From positions 119,284-183,283 of the forward strand of contig NZ_CALSFU010000012.1 of assembly GCF_943737005.1 (NCBI RefSeq): DNA of 64,000 nucleotides, read 5' to 3'. Origin of the DNA: Achromobacter sp. Marseille-Q4962 (GTDB lineage Bacteria > Pseudomonadota > Gammaproteobacteria > Burkholderiales > Burkholderiaceae_B). The notes under the pieces were generated by a model. It saw nothing but the letters and a program-made list of their open reading frames with translations, had not been told where the DNA came from and did not search any database. Of this stretch, positions 12,254 to 20,511 are shown piece after piece; position 1 is the stretch's first letter; every line of letters starts with the position of its first letter. The position numbers and the translations under genes are program-made.

Positions 12254-13606
12254 TCAGGAAAGCTGGGCCTTGGCGCGGGCGGCCGGCACATGCGCCGGGG
12301 CTTCGCGCCTCAGCGTCTCGGCCAGCATCAGCAGGGCAAGGGCTGAAACCGCCGCCGATCCGATCATGTACCAGGCGACCGATGATCCGCGGCCAGTGGC
12401 CGACAGCAGCGCCGTGGTGACGATGGGCGTGGCGGCGCTGCCCAGCAGCCCGGAGAGCATATAGCTGACGGAGAGCCCCGAGTAGCGGACGTTGGCGCCG
12501 AACAGTTCCGCCAGGAACGTGGCGATGGGGCCATAGTTCGCGGCGAAGGCGCTCATCATCAGCAGGTAGCCCAGCAGGGCCAGCGGGAACGCGCCGGTGT
12601 CCAGCAGCCAGAACAGCGGGAAGGCCAGCAACGCTTCGGCCACGATGCCTCCGACAATCACCGGTTTGCGGCCGATCTTGTCCGACAGCAGCCCGAACAG
12701 CGGCAATAGCGCCATGCACAGGGCGCAGGCGGCCAGCACCATGGCCAGCATCTGGTTGCGCGAGTAGCCCAGCGTCTGCGTGCCATACGACAGGCCGAAC
12801 GCCACGATCAGGTTGAACGAGGCGCCGGTCGGCATGGTCGCCACGCCGCCCAGCAGGACCTGCCTCCAGGACCGCGCCAGCACCTCCGCCAGCGGAATTT
12901 TCACTTGCGCGGCGGACGCTTTGATCTTGCTGAACGACGGCGTTTCCGACGTGTTCAGGCGGATGTACATGCCTACGCCCACGAGCACAATGCTGGCCAG
13001 GAACGGGATGCGCCAGCCCCAGGACAGCAGCGCCTCGGCGGACATGACCGCGCTGCACAGCAGGAACACCAGGTTGGCGATCAGCGTTCCGGCGGGCACG
13101 CCGATCTGCACCCACGAGCCATACAGGCCGCGGCGTCCGGCCGGCGCGTGTTCCACCGCCATCAGCACCGCGCCGCCCCATTCCCCGCCCAGGGCCAGGC
13201 CCTGGACGACCCGCAAGGCCAGGAGCAGGGTCGGCGCCCAGATGCCGATCGCGTCGTAGTCCGGGAGCAGGCCGATGGCGAAGGTGGCCGCGCCCATCAT
13301 GACGAGCGACACCAGCAGCATGGATTTCCGGCCGACCCGGTCGCCAAAATGGCCGAACAGCGCGGCGCCCGCCATGCGGGCCACATAGGCGGAGGCGAAC
13401 GTGCCGAACGCCAGCAGCGTGCCGGTCAGCGGGTCGAACGACGGAAAGAAGACTTTGTTGAAGACCAGCGCGGACGCGGTTGCGAAGATAAAGAGGTCAT
13501 ACCATTCGACCGTCGTGCCAATGACGCTGGCCGCGGCGATCTTCTTCATGCTGCGAGGCGGCTGGCCCTTTTCCGGCTGCGAAGTGGGAGCATGTTCGAG
13601 ATGCAT
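12254..13606 (-). CDS. MFS transporter, metabolite:H+ symporter (MHS) family
   Basis: This is a 450-residue inner-membrane transporter with about 12 membrane segments. The start of helix 1 (IGTTVEWYDLFIF) and the loop 2-3 motif GHFGDRVGRKSMLL are typical of the MHS branch of the major facilitator superfamily (ShiA, ProP, KgtP relatives). These import organic acids or zwitterions with protons. The loop 4-5 region GLALGGEWGGAVLMAVE also fits. The substrate cannot be read from sequence. The neighbouring amidohydrolase suggests an amide- or carbamoyl-containing acid. Confidence 0.87.
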   Translation of the reverse strand: MHLEHAPTSQPEKGQPPRSMKKIAAASVIGTTVEWYDLFIFATASALVFNKVFFPSFDPLTGTLLAFGTFASAYVARMAGAALFGHFGDRVGRKSMLLVSLVMMGAATFAIGLLPDYDAIGIWAPTLLLALRVVQGLALGGEWGGAVLMAVEHAPAGRRGLYGSWVQIGVPAGTLIANLVFLLCSAVMSAEALLSWGWRIPFLASIVLVGVGMYIRLNTSETPSFSKIKASAAQVKIPLAEVLARSWRQVLLGGVATMPTGASFNLIVAFGLSYGTQTLGYSRNQMLAMVLAACALCMALLPLFGLLSDKIGRKPVIVGGIVAEALLAFPLFWLLDTGAFPLALLGYLLMMSAFAANYGPIATFLAELFGANVRYSGLSVSYMLSGLLGSAATPIVTTALLSATGRGSSVAWYMIGSAAVSALALLMLAETLRREAPAHVPAARAKAQLS

Positions 13607-13889
13607 GGCGCTGTCCAGGAGAAGGGGATCCGGAGACCGGACCGTTGCTGGGATACTGAAAGATCGCGGGCAAATCGGCAGCCCGCTGCGGTGTCGCTGC
13701 GGCGGCTCGATGGCGGGGCTGCGCCGCCTGCTCCGCCCGCCAGGCTTGCGGGCGCGCGGCCGGCGGTCATGGCGCGGGACGCGGCGCCGCCGGACGGCGG
13801 ACGCGCAGGCGCGCGGCGGACTGCCGGCCAGGGCAGGGCGGGTCCGTCCGGCTGGCGCGCGACTCCGTCGCGCCCCGGCCCCGCGCGGG

Positions 13890-14510
13890 CTACCGCGAGG
13901 AACGCTGGATGTAGGCGATTACCTCGTCCGCGCTGGAGACATCCGCGTAACGGCGGCCGACGTCGCGCAGGTTGTCCCGGTGCGGCCCTTCTTCGATGTC
14001 CCCGACGCAGTCTTCCGGCACGATCGTGCGGAAGCCCCACTGGAAGCTGTCGATGGTGGATGCACGGATGCAGCCGCTGGTATTGCAGCCGGTGATGATG
14101 ACGGTTTCGACCCCTTCCTTGATGAAGTAGGGAACGACCGGCGTCTGGAAGAAGATGGACGGCCCGGACTTGCACACCACGACGTCATAGTCCGGGTCGT
14201 GGATCTTCGGATCGAGGGCCGAGCTGGGATGGTCGTGCCGGAACTGCTCGCGCACGGCCGTGATCTTCCAGTGCGGCATGTCGCGCTCGGACTTGTAGGC
14301 CGTGAAGCAGGACGCGACGGGAACCCCGTGCGCGCGAGCGACGCCGAGCAGGCGCGCGGTGTTGTCCAGCCCGCGCATGACCAGCGGCGCGCCGCCCAGC
14401 GGATAGCGGGCATCCGTGAAGGCCAGTTGGTAGTCCACCACGACAATCCCGATCTTACCTTTCATGCCGATCTCGACGGCGCCGTACGAGCGATTCTTGT
14501 AGTCGTCCAT
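13890..14510 (-). CDS. Isochorismatase-family cysteine amidohydrolase
   Basis: This 206-residue cytoplasmic hydrolase has the complete Asp-Lys-Cys catalytic triad of the isochorismatase-like family: D26 in VVVDYQ, K114 in VVCKSGPS and C147 in TGCNTSGCIRAS. The TSGCIRA context is shared with N-carbamoylsarcosine amidohydrolase and maleamate amidohydrolase (NicF), so C-N bond hydrolysis is likelier than isochorismate cleavage. The exact substrate is unknown. ATG 14510 is preceded by GGAGAGG. It is probably the first gene of a three-gene catabolic unit (hydrolase, transporter, regulator), although a 283-bp gap separates it from the transporter. Confidence 0.85.
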   Translation of the reverse strand: MDDYKNRSYGAVEIGMKGKIGIVVVDYQLAFTDARYPLGGAPLVMRGLDNTARLLGVARAHGVPVASCFTAYKSERDMPHWKITAVREQFRHDHPSSALDPKIHDPDYDVVVCKSGPSIFFQTPVVPYFIKEGVETVIITGCNTSGCIRASTIDSFQWGFRTIVPEDCVGDIEEGPHRDNLRDVGRRYADVSSADEVIAYIQRSSR

Positions 14511-14583
14511 TTTCCTCTCCGAATTTCCACGGTTGTTGGTTGCGGTACGGAAAAGTCTAGGACTGCGAAATACCTACAACAAT

Positions 14584-14600
14584 ACGTATCGGACACGTAT
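14584..14600. promoter_or_regulatory. Paired ACGTAT sites upstream of the amidohydrolase gene
   Basis: ACGTAT occurs at 14584-14589 and again at 14595-14600, 11 bp (one helical turn) apart, in a relatively AT-rich stretch about 75-90 bp before the amidohydrolase start. FixJ/NarL-type regulators often bind TAC-G/GTA-like half-sites, so this could be the operator of the PAS-LuxR protein at 11507-12124. That link is inference. Confidence 0.35.
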
Positions 14601-14678
14601 GGAATTACCCTTACGGGCTGGCATCCGCGTCATGCTTGCGGGATGGCGGCGCAAGCCGTGCGCGTGGCGGCGCGGAAG

Positions 14679-15440
14679 TCATCCGCCGGTTCCGAAAGTC
14701 ACCACGTCCGCGCTGCGCCGGCCCAGCATCGACAGCAAGCCGTCGAGCGCGGCGCGTTCGGTTTCCCCGGCCTTGGCCGCAAACGTGGCCTGCCCGTTGA
14801 AGCGCAGGCCTTGCGGTCCGGCGCTGCCTTGTCCGCTGACATCCAGCAGGCCCGCGTCGGTGCCCAGGGTCAGTGAGACGCCGGACTTGCCGTCGCCTTG
14901 CACGCGCAGCGTATAGCTGCCTACCGGATTGACGGCGGCCAGCGCGGTGGCCGCATCGCGCCAGCGCAGCTCCGCCAGCGGCCCGGCGGGCAGGCGGCCG
15001 CCCCATTCCAGCGCCTGCCAACGCAGTTCGAGCATGCCTTGCGGCGCCAGCGTGTTCCACGGCGCGCCCAGGCCCGCGAGCACGCTTGCGGGCGCGCGCA
15101 GCGATTGGGCCGACAGACCCAGGCCGCCCCAGGCGGGGCGCAGGCGCAACGGGCCTTGCAGCCAGGGATGGGTGACCACCAGGTCCAGGGGCGACCAGCG
15201 CCATTGCCACTGTACGGGCTGCGGCAGCAGGCGGCGCGCGCCCGGCGGGCCGAGCGCGATCCACGCGCTGCCGCGCCAGATCGTGCCGTCGGCCGCGGCC
15301 AGGGCCACCGGCCCCGAAGCGGGCAGCCAGCCCAGCAGCCAGTTGGCCGGCAGCACCGCCAGCGCGCCGGCCAGGGCGCTGGCGGCGCAGGCGAGCGGCA
15401 ACGCGGCGCGCCGCCAGGATACAGCCAGGCGCGCCATCAC
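14679..15440 (-). CDS. gspN: Type II secretion protein GspN
   Basis: GspN is a bitopic inner-membrane accessory protein of some type II systems. The 253-residue product has one N-terminal membrane segment (about residues 12-35) and a periplasmic domain. The stretches VALAAADGTIWRGSAWI and WQWRWSPLDL resemble the GspN family pattern. It overlaps gspM by four bases at the downstream end of the minus-strand gsp operon. It is the least conserved component and is not needed in every system. Confidence 0.85.
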   Translation of the reverse strand: MMARLAVSWRRAALPLACAASALAGALAVLPANWLLGWLPASGPVALAAADGTIWRGSAWIALGPPGARRLLPQPVQWQWRWSPLDLVVTHPWLQGPLRLRPAWGGLGLSAQSLRAPASVLAGLGAPWNTLAPQGMLELRWQALEWGGRLPAGPLAELRWRDAATALAAVNPVGSYTLRVQGDGKSGVSLTLGTDAGLLDVSGQGSAGPQGLRFNGQATFAAKAGETERAALDGLLSMLGRRSADVVTFGTGG

Positions 15441-16018
15441 GAGCCCGGCGCCTTGTCCGGCAGATCCAGCAGCAGCGTGCCGTCCACCAGGCCGGGCAGC
15501 AGCCTGCCGTAGGGATTGGCGGCGCGGACGAGGTCGGCCTGCTTCACGGTCAATCCCCAGTCCTGTTCGCAGGCCTGCAGCCAGCGCATGAGCCGCGCGG
15601 CCGGGGCCTGCGCCAGTGTGAGCCGCAGCCCGCCGTCGGCGGCAGCCAGCGCGCCCTGTTTGCTTTCCAGCCCCGCACGCGCCAGGCTGGCCTGCACGTC
15701 GGCGGCGGGCGGCAGTTCGCGCCGTGCGGCCGCCGTCTGGCGGCGCAGCGCCGCCGCGTCACGGACGAAGCCCGCCACCTGCGCGGCCTGGGCGCGCAAG
15801 GCCGGCAGCTCGGCGCGCAGGCGCTGCACGTCGCGCGCCGCCGGTTCGATGAGCAGCAGGTAGGCCAGCGCGGCGGCGGCCAGCAGCGCCAGCGCGTGCA
15901 GCAGGCGGCGCTCGCGCGCGGACAGGGCCTGGTGCCGCTGGCGGGCCTGGTCCAGCAGGGGCGCAAGCCGCGCGCGGGCGGGCGCCAGGAGCGGAGAGAG
16001 GGAGGGCAGGGGTTTCAT
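15437..16018 (-). CDS. gspM: Type II secretion protein GspM
   Basis: GspM is a 193-residue bitopic protein: a short basic cytoplasmic N-terminus, one membrane helix (about residues 42-62), a coiled-coil stretch rich in Ala, Arg and Leu (about 65-105), and a periplasmic ferredoxin-like domain. It partners GspL in the inner-membrane platform. The start at 16018 overlaps the gspL stop by four bases. Confidence 0.88.
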   Translation of the reverse strand: MKPLPSLSPLLAPARARLAPLLDQARQRHQALSARERRLLHALALLAAAALAYLLLIEPAARDVQRLRAELPALRAQAAQVAGFVRDAAALRRQTAAARRELPPAADVQASLARAGLESKQGALAAADGGLRLTLAQAPAARLMRWLQACEQDWGLTVKQADLVRAANPYGRLLPGLVDGTLLLDLPDKAPGS

Positions 16019-17001
16019 TGCGGATTGCGGGAAAGGCGCCAGACGAGATCGCTGTCGCCGCGTTCGAGTTTCAGACCCTGGGCGGCGGCCTGCGGGACCA
16101 GGGTGGGCAGCGGCGGGCCGGCAGCGTCCAACTGCAGGGTCAGCGCGCGGCCGTCATAGCCCAGCCGGACCACGCGTTCCTGCGCGAAGGGCAGCGCCTG
16201 CGCGGCGGCGCGCGCCTGGGACAGGAAGCCGGCGGCGCCGGCCGCGCCGCGCTCGGCCTGCAGCGCTTCCAGGCCCTGGCGGGCCTGGCGCGCGGGGTCC
16301 AGCACCACGGCAATGCCGGGAAAAGCCTCGCGCACCTGCCGCGTCATGGCCTCGCGCAAGGCGCGCGCTTCTCCGCGCAGCTGGACGGCGTGCAGGTTCA
16401 GTCCGGCGATCCAGACCGCGGCGGCCGCCGCGCCCCAGCGCCGCGCGCCGCGCCAGCGCGAGCCCGAGGCGGGCGCGAGTTGAGGCAGCGCGAGCGACCA
16501 GCCCGGCGCGGGCGCGAGCCAGCGGGGATCATCCGGGCCGCGCAGCGGCGCTTCCGAAGCCGGGACGAGGCTCTGCGCCGGCGTGAGCGAGCGCACCCGC
16601 AGGCCCCGCGCAGCCAGCAGACTCCAGGCGCGCCGCAGCGGCTCGCGTGCGGTCCAGGCCACCGGGACGGCGCCGTCGCCGGCGCGCGGACCATGGCCGA
16701 TGGCGAGCGCGTCGAGATCGCTGAGCACCAGCGGTTCCAGCGCGCCGCGCACCGCGGCCGGTACGCGCCCGGCCGGCAGCGCGGGAATGCGCACGCTGGC
16801 GGCGATCACGTCGGCCGGATGCAGCACCGCGTCGCAGGCAGCGTGCGGATAAGCGTGCGACAGCGCGGCCAGCGTCATTTCCCCCTGGCCCGCGCGCCGG
16901 CCGCGCCGGTCGAACCAGGCATATTCGAGCGGCGCGTCCGGCCCGAGGCTGTCCAGGGGAGGGAGGGCGATGCGCAACTGATTGCGCAGAGGGCGTGTCA
17001 C
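16015..17001 (-). CDS. gspL: Type II secretion protein GspL
   Basis: GspL links the GspE ATPase in the cytoplasm to the periplasmic platform. The 328-residue product has a cytoplasmic actin-like domain (about residues 1-200), a membrane helix near 215-230 and a periplasmic ferredoxin-like domain. The GTG start at 17001 was chosen because it overlaps the gspK stop in a GTGA arrangement and gives an N-terminus that fits the family. Longer in-frame readings run through gspK in the wrong frame. Confidence 0.88.
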   Translation of the reverse strand: MTRPLRNQLRIALPPLDSLGPDAPLEYAWFDRRGRRAGQGEMTLAALSHAYPHAACDAVLHPADVIAASVRIPALPAGRVPAAVRGALEPLVLSDLDALAIGHGPRAGDGAVPVAWTAREPLRRAWSLLAARGLRVRSLTPAQSLVPASEAPLRGPDDPRWLAPAPGWSLALPQLAPASGSRWRGARRWGAAAAAVWIAGLNLHAVQLRGEARALREAMTRQVREAFPGIAVVLDPARQARQGLEALQAERGAAGAAGFLSQARAAAQALPFAQERVVRLGYDGRALTLQLDAAGPPLPTLVPQAAAQGLKLERGDSDLVWRLSRNPQ

Positions 17002-17930
17002 GGGATTTCCCTTGTCCAGATGGGTTCGGGCGCGGCCGGCGGCGCGCTGCGCAGCAGGGTCTGCATGGACAGCCGGGCGCGTTCGTAGACCACGGTGCCG
17101 GTGGCCATGAACCAGCCGCTGGCGGTCGTGACGGCTGGCGCAGCGCCTTCGACGCCGGCGCCGGCCAGGCGGTTGGCGAAGTCGCCGCCGTTGTTGAACC
17201 AGTTGCCGCGGTCGCGTTCGCCTGCGAGGGCGCGGGCCTGGGCCAGCGAGAGGCCGGGCACGAGGGCGGCGATGACCTCGGGCGGCGCGGTGTTGACGTT
17301 GACCGTGGTCTGCGCGGGCAGCAGCGTCGCCGTCCGGCGCAGCTGGGCGCGCACGGCCGGCTCCAGGTCCAGCCGCGCGGCCAGCTCGTCCACCCCGCGC
17401 GGCAGCGGCGCGGCGGCCGGCGGGGCGGCCTGCGGCCCCTGCGAGGCGGCGGGCGCCTGCGCCTCGGCCACGGCCTCGGCCAGGCGCGGCGCCAGCGTGT
17501 CGGGCAGCCCCAGCAGCGCGAGCAGGCGACGCAGCACTTTTTCCTCGGCGGGCTGCGGCACGCCGTTGCGGGCCAGGTTGTAGAGGTTGTATTTGCCCTG
17601 TTCGTCCTGCAGGAAGCCGGAGAAGACTGCCACCCGTTCGTCGCCGGGCTGTTCGATGCGCGTGTCCAGGATGGGCGTGGCCCACACCTGGTCGTTGCGG
17701 GTGGTGGCTTCGCGGCGGGCGTGCTCGCGCACGGCCATGCGCGCCCAGTCCAGCCCGCCGGCCAGCAGCGCCAGGGCCTGGACGCGCGACTGCTCGTTCT
17801 CCATGCGCCGCACCGCGGCCGTCTGGCGCTGGAACAGGCTGGCCGACAGCGCCGCCGCGATGGCGACCACGATGAGCGCGCTGACCACGGCGGCGCCGCG
17901 TTCCCGCGGGGGGCGGCCCGGCAGTCTCAT
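16998..17930 (-). CDS. gspK: Type II secretion minor pseudopilin GspK
   Basis: GspK caps the pseudopilus tip together with GspI and GspJ. The 310-residue product begins with a short leader ending in RERG, followed by AAVVSALIVVAIAAAL. As usual for GspK, the Glu at position 5 of the mature protein is missing. The large globular domain contains a VNVNTAPPEVIAAL helix-hairpin-helix-like segment common in GspK. ATG 17930 overlaps the gspJ stop (ATGA). Confidence 0.9.
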   Translation of the reverse strand: MRLPGRPPRERGAAVVSALIVVAIAAALSASLFQRQTAAVRRMENEQSRVQALALLAGGLDWARMAVREHARREATTRNDQVWATPILDTRIEQPGDERVAVFSGFLQDEQGKYNLYNLARNGVPQPAEEKVLRRLLALLGLPDTLAPRLAEAVAEAQAPAASQGPQAAPPAAAPLPRGVDELAARLDLEPAVRAQLRRTATLLPAQTTVNVNTAPPEVIAALVPGLSLAQARALAGERDRGNWFNNGGDFANRLAGAGVEGAAPAVTTASGWFMATGTVVYERARLSMQTLLRSAPPAAPEPIWTREIP

Positions 17931-18535
17931 GGCAGCTCCAGCACGCGCGTGTAGCGCAGGGCGGGCGCGGCGCCGCGTTCGAGCGTGATTTCCAGGCCGG
18001 CCGGCGCGATGGTCAGCGTGGAGGCGGCGTCCACCCAGCCGCGGCCGCGCACCCAGAGCCTGAGCCGCATGGCGCGCACGCCGGGCAGCAGCAGCGCGCC
18101 GTCGCGCGTGTCGGGCAGGGGCGAGCGGGCGGCCGCCGGCCCGCTGGCGCGCCAGAGGCCGTCGGGCTTCACCTGCCAGCGCACGCGCTGCCACAGGCCG
18201 GCGCCGCCCGCGTCGGGACGCAGGATTTCCAGCATCTCGCCCTGCGTGCCGCGCAGCAGCCGCAATCCGGTGGTGATGGCGCGCGCGTCGCGGGGCGGGG
18301 CGTCGAAGGCGGGGCCGTGGTAGGAGAGCTGGATGTCGCGCGAGAGCTGGCCCAGGCTGCGGGCGATGGCGTCGGTGTCCTCGGCCTGCGCGGCCAGGTG
18401 CGCGCGCGCCGCGCCCAGGCGGTCCAGCCCGCGCCAGGCCAGCAGGCTGACCAGCGCCATCAGCGACAGCGCCGCCAGCACTTCGATGAGGGTAAAGCCG
18501 GCTTGCGCGCGGGCGGGGGGGCGGTGCGGTTTCAT
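17927..18535 (-). CDS. gspJ: Type II secretion minor pseudopilin GspJ
   Basis: This is a 202-residue minor pseudopilin. The type IV prepilin leader is cut before FTLIEVLAALSLMALVSLL (residue G14 precedes the cut), with Glu at mature position 5. The rest matches the GspJ size and layout. ATG 18535 overlaps the gspI stop by four bases. It assembles with GspI and GspK at the pseudopilus tip. Confidence 0.9.
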   Translation of the reverse strand: MKPHRPPARAQAGFTLIEVLAALSLMALVSLLAWRGLDRLGAARAHLAAQAEDTDAIARSLGQLSRDIQLSYHGPAFDAPPRDARAITTGLRLLRGTQGEMLEILRPDAGGAGLWQRVRWQVKPDGLWRASGPAAARSPLPDTRDGALLLPGVRAMRLRLWVRGRGWVDAASTLTIAPAGLEITLERGAAPALRYTRVLELP

Positions 18536-18921
18536 CGCAGGCGCGACAGCAGGCCGTTCAGGCGCAGCAGCAGGCCGCCCGAGGCGTCGCGCACGCGGAC
18601 TTCGACCTGCCGGAAGCTGCGGTTCATCGAGTTCGTGAAGACCAGCTCGCAACGCATCGCCAGTCCGCCCTGCGGGCAGTCCTGCGTGCGGGCGCCGGCC
18701 TGCGGCAGCGCGCCTTCGAGCCGCAGCTGGGCCAGCGCGTTCTGCGCCGACACCAGGGCCAGCGTGCGGTCGGCCAGCGCGCGGTTGTTGGCCGCCATGA
18801 GGCCGGTGGCGCGCAGGGCCGCGCCCAGCGCCACGGCGATGATGGCCAGCGCCACCAGCACTTCGATCAGGGTGAAGCCGGCCTGCGCCGCGGGCGCGCG
18901 CCGGCGTTCAATGCAGCGCAT
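18532..18921 (-). CDS. gspI: Type II secretion minor pseudopilin GspI
   Basis: This is a 129-residue minor pseudopilin with the prepilin peptidase site AG/FTLIEVLVALAI and the conserved C-terminal pattern of GspI. Two in-frame starts exist (18936 and 18921). The second was chosen because it shortens the overlap with gspH to 14 bases and leaves a normal leader. Confidence 0.88.
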   Translation of the reverse strand: MRCIERRRAPAAQAGFTLIEVLVALAIIAVALGAALRATGLMAANNRALADRTLALVSAQNALAQLRLEGALPQAGARTQDCPQGGLAMRCELVFTNSMNRSFRQVEVRVRDASGGLLLRLNGLLSRLR

Positions 18922-19402
18922 AGCGTCCCTCGGCATCGCGCGACACGGCGACGCCGGGCGCGGCCGCGCCGGGGTTCAGGCGCACCGTGAAGGGATCGGC
19001 CACCCACTCGGGCGTGAAAGCCAGCGTCTGCTCCGGCTCGATCCGCACCTGCACGGGCGCGGCCTGCCAGGCGCGCGGGCGCAGCAGCGGGTCGTTCTCG
19101 AAACGGTCCGGTGGCGCGGGCGCGCCGTCCTGCGCGCTGGGGCCGGGCGGGCGGCCCTGGCGCTCGAAGCGCCATCCCTGCGCGTCGGCGCGCCAGCGGA
19201 TGACGCGGCCGTCGCTGCGCGCCTCGCTCTGGGCCACCGCGAACGCGTCGGCCAGCCGCTCGGCGTCGGCGCGCAGGCCGTCTTCGCCGCGGCGCACCGA
19301 CAGGCTCGCCATGCCGGCCGCGATGGCGACGATTACAAGCACGACGAGAATCTCGACCAGCGTGAAGCCGCGCTCACAACGCCCAGGACCCGATGTCGGC
19401 AT
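18908..19402 (-). CDS. gspH: Type II secretion pseudopilin GspH
   Basis: GspH is a 164-residue pseudopilin. A 12-residue leader precedes the cleavage site RG/FTLVEILVVLVIVAI, with Glu at mature position 5. The globular part is larger than that of GspG, as usual. The only upstream start, ATG 19402, makes a 29-base overlap with the end of gspG. Confidence 0.88.
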   Translation of the reverse strand: MPTSGPGRCERGFTLVEILVVLVIVAIAAGMASLSVRRGEDGLRADAERLADAFAVAQSEARSDGRVIRWRADAQGWRFERQGRPPGPSAQDGAPAPPDRFENDPLLRPRAWQAAPVQVRIEPEQTLAFTPEWVADPFTVRLNPGAAAPGVAVSRDAEGRYALH

Positions 19403-19802
19403 CGCTGCCTTCGCCTCCAGGCTTGTTGTCGGCGCCCAGCGAGAAGACGTCGATCTCGCCGTGCACGCCGGGGTTCAGATACTGGTAGGGGTGCCCCCAG
19501 GGATCGGCGGGCAGCTTGTCGAGGTAGCCGCGCCAGTTCGCGGCGCCCTCGGGCTTCTCGGCCAGCGCGCGCAGGCCCTGGGCGGCGGCGGGATAGCGGC
19601 CGTTGTCCAGCCGGTAGAGCTTGAGCGCCTGCATGATGCCCGCGATGTCCTGGCGCGCCGCGACCTGGCGCGCCTGGTCGGGGCGGTCCAGCACGCGGGG
19701 CACGATCAGCGCTGCCAGGATCCCCATGATCACGATGACCACCATGATTTCGATGAGGGTGAAACCCCGCTGGCGGGCAAGCCCGCGCGCTGACTGACGC
19801 AC
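19374..19802 (-). CDS. gspG: Type II secretion major pseudopilin GspG
   Basis: GspG is the major pseudopilin that builds the secretion piston. The 142-residue product has the leader cleaved before FTLIEIMVVIVIMGIL and the conserved C-terminal region with WGHPYQYLNPGVHGEID and FSLGADNKPGG, including the calcium-binding loop. The start is GTG at 19802, preceded by GGAG seven bases upstream; longer open readings lack a signal for initiation. It follows gspC by 59 bp. Confidence 0.93.
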   Translation of the reverse strand: MRQSARGLARQRGFTLIEIMVVIVIMGILAALIVPRVLDRPDQARQVAARQDIAGIMQALKLYRLDNGRYPAAAQGLRALAEKPEGAANWRGYLDKLPADPWGHPYQYLNPGVHGEIDVFSLGADNKPGGEGSDADIGSWAL

Positions 19803-19861
19803 TTTGCAACTCCGGTTCTGGATGGAGCGCCGTATTCTGGTCTTGAAATATGACAGCAACG

Positions 19862-20308
19862 CTAACGCGGGGCTTGCATGATGCCGCCGGGCGCGGCGGG
19901 CGCTTCGGGCGCGGCCAGCCGGCTCTGGCGCCCGGCCTGTTCCACCAGGACGGCGTCCGGCGCGACCCGGCGCAGCACGATGCCGGGCGCGGCCTCGGCG
20001 CCGGCGCGCACGGCCACGGGCGGCCCGCCGTCCACACTGAGCACCGCGGCGCCTTCGGGGCCGGCTGCGATCACGCCCAGCACCGAGATTTGCGTGGAGA
20101 TGGCCTGGTCCTTGCCGAACCACAGCGCGACCGCGCCGTTGTCGGCGGCGCGCGGCGCGGGGGCGCCGAGCGCCGGCGGCGGCAGGCCGGGCGAGGGCGC
20201 GGGCAGGATGGCGCCCCACACGCCCAGGCCGGCAGCCAGCGCGAGGCAGGCGCAGGCGCGCGCGGCGCGGGGGCCGTCGGGCAGTCGGGGACGCGGCAGC
20301 GCGATCAT
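19862..20308 (-). CDS. gspC: Type II secretion protein GspC (short, without PDZ domain)
   Basis: This 148-residue bitopic protein has a basic cytoplasmic N-terminus, a membrane helix at about residues 19-37, a Pro-rich linker, and a periplasmic homology region. The region reads ISVLGVIAAGPEGAAVLSVD followed by a second small beta unit, and matches the GspC HR domain that contacts GspD. There is no C-terminal PDZ or coiled-coil domain. The start is uncertain: 20368, 20428 and 20455 are in-frame alternatives and none has a clear ribosome binding site. 20308 was chosen because it gives the normal short cytoplasmic segment. It is first in the C-G-H-I-J-K-L-M-N operon. Confidence 0.72.
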   Translation of the reverse strand: MIALPRPRLPDGPRAARACACLALAAGLGVWGAILPAPSPGLPPPALGAPAPRAADNGAVALWFGKDQAISTQISVLGVIAAGPEGAAVLSVDGGPPVAVRAGAEAAPGIVLRRVAPDAVLVEQAGRQSRLAAPEAPAAPGGIMQAPR

Positions 20309-20421
20309 GCGAGGCAAGGCGGGTGCGTGGAGAAAAGGAGAAAGCGCAGCACGATAGCCGCGTTTCATGACACGCCGATGGCGCGAGCCGGCGGCGCGGG
20401 CTTTCAATCGGGCACTGCGCA

Positions 20422-20455
20422 CTGTCATGAACCTTAAACGCCGGCTCTCTAGCAT
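20422..20455 (+). promoter_or_regulatory. Candidate PhoB-dependent promoter of the phoX-like gene
   Basis: CTGTCATGAACCTTAAAC (20422-20439) has a perfect first Pho-box half (CTGTCAT) and a weak second half (3 of 7). A -10-like TAGCAT lies at 20450-20455, exactly 10 bp after the box, which is the spacing of PhoB-activated promoters where the box replaces the -35. The 9-mer TGTCATGAA recurs on the opposite strand at 20364-20372, facing gspC. The function is inferred. Confidence 0.45.
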
Positions 20456-20511
20456 GCGGCCACGCCCGGATTCGGAAGGGCGCACCTCCATTCCTACAAG
20501 GGAACACCCGC

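Noticed and set aside
13607..13889. GC-rich imperfect hairpins between the amidohydrolase and MHS transporter genes
   Set aside because: Stems are interrupted and have no T tract or conserved RNA pattern. With this GC content such pairings arise by chance. I see no gene in these 283 bases.
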